This document shows, one piece after another, positions 55,701-64,000 of a stretch of 64,000 nt of DNA. The notes under the pieces were generated by a model. That model had not been told where the DNA came from. It did no database searches and was given only the letters and a program-made list of their open reading frames with translations. The DNA is from Diphasiastrum complanatum (Eukaryota; Streptophyta; Lycopodiopsida; Lycopodiales; Lycopodiaceae): contig MU832097.1 of NCBI GenBank assembly GCA_029204225.1, positions 23,516-87,515 of the forward strand. Reading direction: 5' to 3'. Position numbers and translations under genes: made by a program. How positions within the stretch are numbered: the stretch's first letter is position 1; each line of letters opens with the position of its first letter.

Positions 55701-58700
55701 TTTTTTTTCCCTCTAATTTTGAAGTGTCCGTTTGAAACAGAGTTTCATTGAATGAAACGTGTTTTGATGAAACACTGCTGTCAGAAAGGTTCTAATAGGA
55801 GTTCTAATAGGAGATGTGCACACATCCAAATAGCTCAGGAGTTTGTGTGCCCAGTCTCAATCAGTGGCTGAGATGCAGTGATCACCGTGATCCAACAATT
55901 ACATGAAAGAAGATTTAACGTATCATAACATACTGAAAATTCCAGCGTGCTGCTGAAAATAAGGTTGATGATTTTTTGTTTCCTCTAGCCGGCAGAATAA
56001 ATTCTTTGTCGAAGAGAGTGGACTCCGAAAGCTGTTCTTTAAAATGAAAAATAGATAGAAACAGACATAAAATGATGGTGAAAATTAGCCTAAAAAGCCT
56101 CCTGGCACTTGCAGCAGAAGACTTGGGCAATGGGCCTCCTCAAACTGAAAAATGAGGGACAAAAAAAATCGCTTTTTTGTACAACGTAAATCACTATTTT
56201 CATTCAAGATCCATTCACCTTGGCTTACTAACTCCGCTTCAATCATATGTGATAGTTTGGAGCACAACAGGTTTTCACAAAGCTCAGGCCCTAAATTTTT
56301 TTAATGATTTCAAAGCTGCAAATGCCCATCCACGAAGTGTTATAACCTGCTAGTTAAGATCTCCATTCAATCATTTCAAGTCAAGATATTCAAATCGAAA
56401 ATACGTTAACAATTGGCAGCATATCCAACCCTCAATTCAAAACCCAGTGCGATCTATTCTGAGTGCTAAATGACTTGCTATTTGAGACACAATTCCATGA
56501 TTTCCAGTCATATAATTCAGAACAAAATTCTTCTAATAATTGCAAGGGCATCTAATTCTTGATTCAAAACCCAGCAAGAACTCTGAGAAGTGGAGTCATA
56601 TTTTATTATTGACTCTACCTCATAGAGGTGCACAACACATGTCCTGAAATTCAAGTAGCAATGTCAACATCTAAATCGAACTCTTAAGTGCCCAGCATAA
56701 CTAAAGTAGGGGACTAGTAAATTCACAAGGCCTGGGAGTGACATCATGCTCTGCAAAAGTACATACTCAAATTGTAAATTCCAATAAAAACGATTACAGT
56801 TGGTCAAAGAGTGTGTACGGGAAAGCAATCTAGCTTAAATATAGTATTATAATATTGAGGTCAAGCTACTGATGTAATAATCATACTGCCAAGTCCTAAA
56901 ATTTGAAGGTTGATAATAATTACCATTGTTACTTCTAACAACTTAAAATTGCAGTGAAAGGAATAAAAACTTCTCCAATTATGTCAATAAGTTTCTAAGC
57001 AACATTTGCTATTGGTCCATCCCTAATGCTTATTTATATGATGGTTTGCACAGACCACAGCCAATGTGTGAAACAAAAATAATGAGGAAGCCAATGACAA
57101 ACCAAAACTTTTCTTTCAACAGGATGGCTACAAAAGACTATTTATTAGTTTGAGCTTGTTGCAAGCAAAGTTTCATAGCTTACCTCAAGCTTCTCCTTTT
57201 TCGCAATGTTACTCCAATCCCTTGCAGATACACCTGTTTTCAACTCAAACTCAACACCAATTTCATGATTGGAGCTAGCTTTTGTGGCCCAAATGCAAGT
57301 CATGTAAGTTCCTGACTCCTTTGTAGTGAAACCAAAATGTCCCTCTGACACACTTTCAGCATAATGTAAGGTGTTACCATATGGTGAAGTTACCTGCATC
57401 ATAAACATGTTAAGAAAAGATTTCCCCTCCAGTCCAACTTGTGTTTCCTGGTTTTTCAAAACATCTGATTCATTATGATTACTAAGCTACTCAGAAACAA
57501 TAGGTCATTGAATTAGCAGGAAAGGGGTATGCAGTATTCGCAAGAGTATCCTTACAAGATCTGTAAGCCCTGAATCTAAAGGTCAAACTATATAGAATGA
57601 CAACGGTTGATTATCTCCTCTTTGCTAAGACTGAAAAGCTTGACCTCTATACAAAGTATCACATATTTCAAGAATTAGGACTATGAATATAACTCTTCTT
57701 AGTAGGTAGAATTTAGGTTCACAAGCTTAGGGAACTAGGTCAACAGTATAAGATTGATACATCATAGCAATAAGGTGATATATTTCAATAATTGGCAGGT
57801 AATAAATACAGCTATTGATGTTCTAACAATCTTGTGGGGGGTGCTCTTTAAGAAGCCTTTGATCGGTTGATTCGGATCAAGCATGAAATGACTAGTTGTA
57901 AATAGCGGATCCAAATACACTATTTACTAGCACAGTTGTGATTGTTGTGTTGTGTCATAGTGGTCTGACCAGTGGTCTATTCGAGCAACAAATTTGAAAA
58001 ATCTAAGATAAATTGGACAACTCATGCTGAGAGCTGCATGCCATTGTGTAAGTTCAATAGGCATGGCCTCAAGGATGAAGAAGAAAGTGCAACACTATTG
58101 CACAAAGTGTCTTGACTGTCAAGCTATAAAGACTGAAAGAGGCAAGCTAACTACATAAAGACTGAAAGAGGCAAGCTAACTACCGTTGGAAAGCGCTCGA
58201 TGAGAGCTTTCCAACAATACCCTACATGACCTACTTCTGAGCAACCATTCAAAAGTTATAGCCGATAAAAGTTTAAAAAGACCCAATACTTCTTATGTGC
58301 ATGGATTAAGGACTCTCTTGACCAAATATCGCTTCTGTGCGTGGATAGAGCACCCACTCAGTGAGAGGGTACTCTATGGGCGCATAGAAGCCATATTTGA
58401 CTTTTTCAGAAACTTTGACTGGCTATAACTTTTTAACGGCAGCTCGAAAGTAGGTCATGTAGGGTATCGTTGGAAAGCTCTCGTCGAGCGCTTTCAAACG
58501 GTATTTCGTCTCAATCGGAGCTACAGTTAACAAGTTATACTATTTTTAATGATAAATTGCATATTATACTATAAATAATATGTCATGCTTGCGGGCTGCC
58601 ACCGGGAATTATAGCATTAATTAGAAAACTTTTTTCTCAATTTTAATGAGCTACGTTACGTAGATTTCAAATTTGAGTGTTTTGATTGGTTCATGTGTAA

Positions 58701-61700
58701 GCAAAATTTGAAAAAAAATATAAAAAGAATCTTTACAAAGGGTCTTTTTTGGAATTCTGTTGGAATCGTGAGAGGTTTTGATTCGCTAATTCTGCTGATG
58801 GAATCCGGATAGAGAGGGATGTGCTCTGAATCTCTTCCGGTGTTGTGATCAATCAATGAGCAATTGGCTTCCTGTGATCTCGCTATTTGGGATACGCTAG
58901 TCTCTGCTAGATTCCTAATATGCCTAGATAGAGTCGAGCTCTTAACTATAGCTACTGCTACTAATTAAGATCTATCCTCTTCCAAGGTGTAGACAAACAT
59001 TGCTGACCTACTGTTGATTTAGTTAAGATGAGCCTTTATGCGGAAAAACAAATGATAGCTGATCTTGCATGAACATTCAACAAGCATGACACATTCAAAG
59101 GATCATACATGATAGACAAGAGATAAGAAAAAACATTCGTTCAATTACAGTGATTCTTTTGAGCGCTATTTGGCATACCGCACAGCGCGTTACCGCAAGA
59201 GAAACTCTGTCTCCTACGAGCAAAGGGCGAGTGCTGCTTACTAGCGTACACTTCTATCTATTTCTCTACATGTGTATCCTTATTGGATTGATAAGCTCAA
59301 CTCGTCTCTTTTACTAGCAGACGGTTTTTCATCCTCACATTCATCAATCAATCACTACAAAAAGCAATGGGAGAATATTTCAATGGACCTTAATACCATT
59401 CTCCCAAAGATGAAGAGGCGACTTGATGTCATGATGCCATGTGGGTAGAGGTTGATTAACTCACAAGATGAAACATTTCACTCCCACATATTTTAAAGTC
59501 TAGGTGATCGAGTTGGCAAAGAGCTTTTACGTAAAGATCTTCCTAGAAACCACACAAGAAATATTATAGAAAACCTTATAGGCAAAACTGATCAAAAAAC
59601 TAGATTTGCCTCATGCTCCTTTTGCTCCCTTCTAGAGAGAGAGAATCTCCATAAGTTGTTGAAATTTTAGTTTCAGCATGCAAGTTATAAATCAATCTTT
59701 GCCCCTTCGAGAAGCTAAGATCCCTCATAGAAATCTATACCAAAAATGTGATATGAACAAAGATACTTTTCAAGGATGCCAAGAGTCCTATCCTGAAAAA
59801 TGTAAAGTTTGGAGGAGATTGGATCTTAGTTGCTTTGCTACCAAATGTAGGTGATTTCAAATGTTATTGGGCTCTACGATGCTAAAAATCAAGAACATCG
59901 AACACTTTCAATTCTGGAAAATAGTGGACAGCCATAGAACAACAATTCTCAAGAAAGAGGAAGCTAAAATTGAGAGAGAAAACTCAAAGTTGGTATTGCA
60001 CAAATGAATCCTACACTATTCTCCTAATGTGGAGACATACAAATAGATGGGACATGGTAGATGTAAAGGCTCAAGAATGGAGAGCCAAACACCAACAGCC
60101 CAAGGTTTACAAGTTGGACAATTCATTATACGGACTTAAACAAGCACCCATCACATGGTACACGATAATCGACACAATACACTGAGGAGCTTGGTTATTG
60201 AAGGAGTAGTTCAAAACCTACACTTTATCTTTTATCGGCGATGGTCATATTCTTATTGTGGTAATTGATACGAAAGATCTTGGGTCACTACAATACTTTC
60301 TTGGGATTGAGGTATGGAGAAAAGAACATAGTCTTTTCATTTCGCAATTTAAGTATGCTCATGAACTTTTGGAGAAGTTTAATATGTCAAAGTGCAAGCC
60401 TATTTCTACACCATATGATAGTGATGTAAGCTTACAAAAGCTGAGGATGATCAGGATGTAGATGGGAAGTTATATAGACAGCTTGTTGGAAGCTTAATCT
60501 ATCGAACCACTATGAGACCAGATATTGCATATGTTGTTAGTATGGTTAGTCAGCTTATGGCTAAGCCTCACAGTACCCACGGTTCTCAGAACCATGGGGT
60601 GAACCGTACCACGGTTCATGAATCGTGGTACGGTTCATCATAAATAAATAAAAAATTGATTAATTAATGTTTGATAAAAAATAAACTAAAAAAAATAAAA
60701 AGTTTATTAATTAATTAATAACTACAAACGGTTCACCACAGTTCTTGCCAAAAAAATTTGAGAATCGTACGATTCACTGTACGGTTCTCAGAACCGTGGT
60801 GAACCGCCCACAGTTCATTAATTCTATGCTAAGCCTAAGCAGATTCATTGGAACGCTGCTAAGCGGGTACTCAAGTATATCAAACTTTGAAATTTAGTAT
60901 TTTCTGTCAAAGACACGATGTTTTGCAATTGCAAGGATATGTCGATGTTGATTGGGTTGGAGATGCAGAAGATCGAAGATCTATTGCAGGTTATGTCTTT
61001 AGTCTCGGTTCAAGTTCTATGTCTTGGAGTTCAAAGAAGCAGCATACTATTGCACTATCAACTACAGAAGCAAAGTACCGAGCTACTACGAGTGCAACAA
61101 GTGAAGTAATATGGTTACAAAGGATCCTACATGATCTTCATATGGTACAGGATACACCTACAATACTTCAATGTGATAATCAAAGTTGTCTTAAATTGGT
61201 AAAGAATCTTGTTTTTCACAGCTGGACAAAGCACATCGAAGTACAACAACACTTCATCAGAGAGAAGATTAAAAGTGGTGAAGTGGAGAATATATAATCC
61301 TACGGACGAGCAAGTTGCAGATATCTTTACCAAAGGACTTGGCAAAGAAAAGTTTCAGAAGTTTAGAGAACTTCTAGGAGCACTAGATAACAAAGTAAAC
61401 ATTAAGGGAGTATTAGAAATTAATGTTTATTTGCAACCCTAATGTTGGTTTGGCCACCCTGCGAGGTTGCAAGCTATTTTAGGGGCCATTTCTATTTTTA
61501 GCATGTCAAAGTCTAAATCCTAAAGTAAAGTCAATTAGTCTTGCATGTAGGAGGGCACATTAGATCTAGAATAGGACATGATTTTTCACATAGAAATTTA
61601 TTAGGGTCCCAAAATAGAGAGCAACTATAGTAATTAGCTTTTTGCTTTGCTCAGCTTTTACTTTTAGATGTTGATAGACTAGAGAAATAATACAAGGAGG

Positions 61701-63274
61701 GTTGGTGCCTTACCTCCTTTTATTCCATTGTAGAGAGCTATGCTCATTCTTAGCTTAATCTAAGTTCTCTTTAATCTCTCATGTTGATCTTGATTGATGT
61801 GTGTGAGTGCTAATATGATTAGTTCACTCCTATCAACATGGTATCAAAGTTGGCTTCTTGATCTTTGAAGCTTTTGAGATTCTACGTGAGGAAGAGAGAT
61901 TGGTTTTGCAGGTGTGCAATCGGATTATCAAGGGAGAACTTGTTGCGTGTGGAGTCAACGTTGTTATGAGGACAATGTGGATCTTCTAGGAGGAGGTCGG
62001 AACTTCGATCAGGTAACTGGAGAATAGTTGGCTTAGCTCGCTGCATGCTACTAAAGTTGATCACTGAAGTGAAGTGAAGTGGCAAGAATTGATCGCAAGT
62101 TTATTGGAAGCTGTTCATTGAACTGCAAGGACTTTGCAGGCTGTTAATTGAAAATCAAGTTGGAAGCTCTTCATTGGATATGGCCAGATCTATTCGCAAG
62201 TTTAGTAGGAGGTTGTTTGCTGTAGATAGAAGACTTGTTAGCTGCATGTTACTGCAATTGTTCAATGGAGTGAACTGGAAATTGCTTGCTGGTTGAGCTA
62301 AGATTGATTGCTAGTTTATAATAAGATCATAACTACTAATTGTTCGCTGACTTGGCTGGAGGTTGCTTGGTGAATACTGCTAGATTGATCATTGGTCATT
62401 GTTCATTGGATACTGCTGGAATCTGGTAGCTGATCATTGCTAGGTTTGCTGCTGTTTATTGCAAGAACTTTGTAGGGTTTTTGCGACTGATTTCTGAGGG
62501 AAATCTCAAATAGATTTGATAGTTGATGGTCAACAAATGATCAAATTTCCTTGTGATCTTACTACTTAGTCATCCCACTGAAAGGATCTTGTTTACAACT
62601 CCTCTTCCATTCAGTTGTGATGAAAGGGGTCAAAGAAAAAAAAGAATGTTTCTACCGATGTGCTTTGTTCAACACAACCACCATTAACAAAGGAGTGCTA
62701 GCGGAAGGCAACGTCTTTATTTCTATAATGAACTTCAAACAGTAATCCCTTCTTATGCTAATATGGAACAAGTTTGGATTAATCAGCGCAATATTTCAAC
62801 ATAAGGGTAGAGACTACTAAAAAGCGTCACCTACTTACCCTCTGTTCATAGTAAAGATGTATTATTCCTAGCATTGTTTCCGCGATTATTAGAAGAATTA
62901 AGAAACGCGGAAAGAAGCAATTTGCCAGGTTATCGTTTTAATGGGTACAATTCAGGAAATGAGTAAGCGAAGCAGAAATGCCACATTGTGGTGGCTCCAT
63001 AATTTTGACAGCGCTTCTGACGATTGACTCAAACAAGTCAGAGAAACACTGGGATAAAAAGGTACACAAGGCGCACCTGAGCAAAAATTTTAGGGATTTC
63101 GTCTGGACGATGATTTTCTTGAACGACGTGATAGTTTCCCAAAACCAAGACTTCAGGCTGAATCTCCTCCGACAAGCACTTTGTAGTGGCAGGGGCGAGG
63201 TCAAAGCGCAAGCACCTCACGCTGCACACCAGAAGCGCAAAAGCAATACCTAACACCTGCAGCGCTCCCATCAT
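52789..63274 (-). CDS. p24 family (delta-type) ER-Golgi cargo receptor, four exons
   Basis: Exons on the minus strand are 63,274-63,077, 57,393-57,184, 53,148-53,072 and 52,933-52,789. All borders are GT/AG and the total of 630 bp gives 209 residues plus stop, normal for the family. Start: the ATG at 63,274. The GTG just before it is not a start. Residues 1-21 are a signal peptide (LGIAFALLVCSVRC). The GOLD domain spans about 22-115 with the conserved Cys33-Cys99 pair (TTKCLSEEIQPEVLVLGNY, ESGTYMTCIW). A coiled coil follows (GMELELRKLEDMVESIHQEM), then one membrane helix (ARVAWFSIASLFICLAVAGW). The cytosolic tail ends FFERKKLL, with a COPI-binding dilysine KKxx and a diaromatic export signal. 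Known role: COPI/COPII cargo selection between ER and Golgi, including GPI-anchored proteins. Intron phases are 0, 0, 2; introns 1 and 2 are 5.7 and 4.0 kb. Confidence 0.93.
53487..53513. repeat. Poly-G run in intron 2 of the p24 gene
   Basis: 17 G, one A, 9 G. It could be genuine, but homopolymer G of this length is prone to miscounting. Confidence 0.8.
54407..54916. mobile_element. MITE-like inverted-repeat element in intron 2 of the p24 gene
   Basis: The left end TTGCAACCGAACATTTG and the reverse complement of the right end TTGCAACCAAACGC are imperfect inverted repeats. Inner words such as cgtttgga/tccaaacg appear in both orientations. The start (catagttgcaac) resembles the ends of the hAT-type MITE at 28,497, so it may be a related family. 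No clear target duplication. Confidence 0.5.
58180..58510. repeat. Long inverted repeat (foldback) in intron 1 of the p24 gene
   Basis: The left arm (about 58,182-58,270, ccgttggaaagcgctcgatg ... ccctacatgacctacttc ... aaaagttatagcc) pairs with the right arm (about 58,405-58,510) with roughly 85% identity over 85-90 bp, separated by about 140 bp. Just left of it, aaagactgaaagaggcaagc is tandemly duplicated. The structure fits a foldback or MITE remnant. Confidence 0.75.
59970..61410 (+). pseudogene. Ty1/copia element E: RT and RNase H, decayed, in intron 1 of the p24 gene
   Basis: Fragments in order: VYKLDNSLYGLKQAPITWY, DLGSLQYFLGIEVWRKEHSL, FNMSKCKPISTPYDSDVSL, LIYRTTMRPDIAYVVSMVSQ, then after a MITE IHWNAAKRVLKYIK. 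RNase H follows: GYVDVDWVGDAEDRRSIAGY, STTEAKYRATTSATSEVIWL, QCDNQSCLKLVKNLVFHSWT and DEQVADIFTKGLGKEKFQ. The N-terminal two thirds of pol and all of gag are missing. Antisense to the p24 gene. Stops and frameshifts are frequent. Confidence 0.88.
60569..60827. mobile_element. MITE with 9-bp target duplication inside copia E
   Basis: 259 bp inserted between two copies of GCTAAGCCT (60,560-60,568 and 60,828-60,836), interrupting the copia codons MAKPKQIHW. The interior holds repeated palindromic words (ggttctcagaacc, gtggtgaaccg, accacggttc) near both ends, separated by an AT-rich centre. A 9-bp duplication suggests Mutator-like origin. Confidence 0.75.
61411..61849 (+). mobile_element. LTR of copia E followed by a primer binding site
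   Basis: A purine tract TTAAGGGAG (61,402-61,410) precedes TATTAGAAATTAATG, an LTR start with TG changed to TA. The LTR ends TATCAACA at 61,838, and TGGTATCAAAG (61,839-61,849), a PBS with one mismatch, follows directly. A pol end, LTR and PBS in series means the LTR is both the 3' LTR of element E and the 5' LTR of a second, lost copy, as in tandem LTR arrays. Confidence 0.6.
61850..62930. other. Leader-like remnant and spacer in intron 1 of the p24 gene
   Basis: Degenerate short repeats built from words like gttcattg, gcaagttta and ttgctggttg fill 62,050-62,480, as in decayed retroelement leaders. No gag frame follows. Nothing further recognised before exon 1 of p24. Confidence 0.4.
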
Positions 63275-63583
63275 CACGACCTAAACCAAACAGCACCCTT
63301 CTTGCCTTTCTAGAGCAGCTCGCAGCCGACCGATTTGGTTGCGATTTGCAGATCTACAGGTGATCGCTAAGCCGCCTTCTGCAGCTAAATCTTTGCCATT
63401 CCTGCGCTCTTGCAAGTCCAAAGAGGCAGAAATGGATCGACAGGAGCAAAGGAAGAAGACGAAGGAGTATTTGCATGCAAATGGTAGTGACGGACGTGGT
63501 CGTCGTTTGTCCCACATGCTCATAAAAGGAGCTGCCACGGACGTCCGGCAGCCGGATATTGGTCCCTTAGGATGTAAGTACCT

Positions 63584-64000
<417 letters not shown>

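Noticed and set aside
63281-63538. 85-codon frame upstream of p24 exon 1
   Set aside because: Arg/Ser/Leu-rich, no motif, lies in the p24 promoter and leader region; probably not coding.

Overview
The window is nuclear DNA of a land plant. The evidence is spliced genes for plant families (a p24-delta cargo receptor, an NIP1/ATL-like RING-H2 E3 and a TFIIIC subunit), Ty1/copia elements primed by initiator tRNA-Met, plant-type MITEs and long CT/GA microsatellites. The many decayed retroelements, and a non-LTR-like reverse transcriptase of a type I associate with seed-free plants, lean towards a fern or other seed-free lineage. That last step is only a guess; nothing here fixes the species.

Positions 1-28,900 are a graveyard of nested mobile elements with no intact host gene. 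A copia element (A) is split by a TIR-bounded insertion (here 'T'). T carries several unrecognised, decayed, apparently spliced reading frames, one of which has a clear histone H3-like fold. T also holds two copies of a large non-autonomous LTR element (LARD-like, LTRs of about 1.2 kb, 2.28 kb non-coding interior), a dispersed repeat X and gypsy/copia fragments. Three independent split elements (copia A with T, LARD-2 in repeat X, and copia B gag/pol) all become contiguous and co-oriented if about 15,648-23,890 is flipped. This argues for one 8.2 kb inversion, biological or from assembly. Further right lie copia B leader and gag, a decayed non-LTR-like reverse transcriptase, copia C and a hAT-type MITE with an 8-bp target duplication.

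Positions 30,500-64,000 are gene-bearing. (1) A small Ala-rich minus-strand frame, possibly from a telobox-binding (TRB/SMH) protein, lies behind a TATA box. (2) A complete minus-strand gene for TFIIIC subunit 3 (TPR protein, 995 aa from its ATG) is uninterrupted by introns; a 99-bp minisatellite lies just upstream. (3) A five-exon plus-strand gene (39,074-46,566, 273 aa) encodes a RanBP2/NZF-type zinc finger, a Gly/Ala-rich membrane region and a RING-H2 finger. Its 5.8 kb second intron holds a nearly intact copia element with 369-bp LTRs and a CTTAA target duplication. (4) A four-exon minus-strand p24-delta gene (63,274-52,789, 209 aa) has a decayed copia element, itself hit by a MULE-like MITE, in its first intron. 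All exon joins in (3) and (4) keep the reading frame.

The genes are unrelated housekeeping functions (RNA polymerase III initiation, ubiquitylation, ER-Golgi cargo transport) and do not form a pathway. The last ~416 bases are almost pure G and look like a sequencing or assembly artefact.
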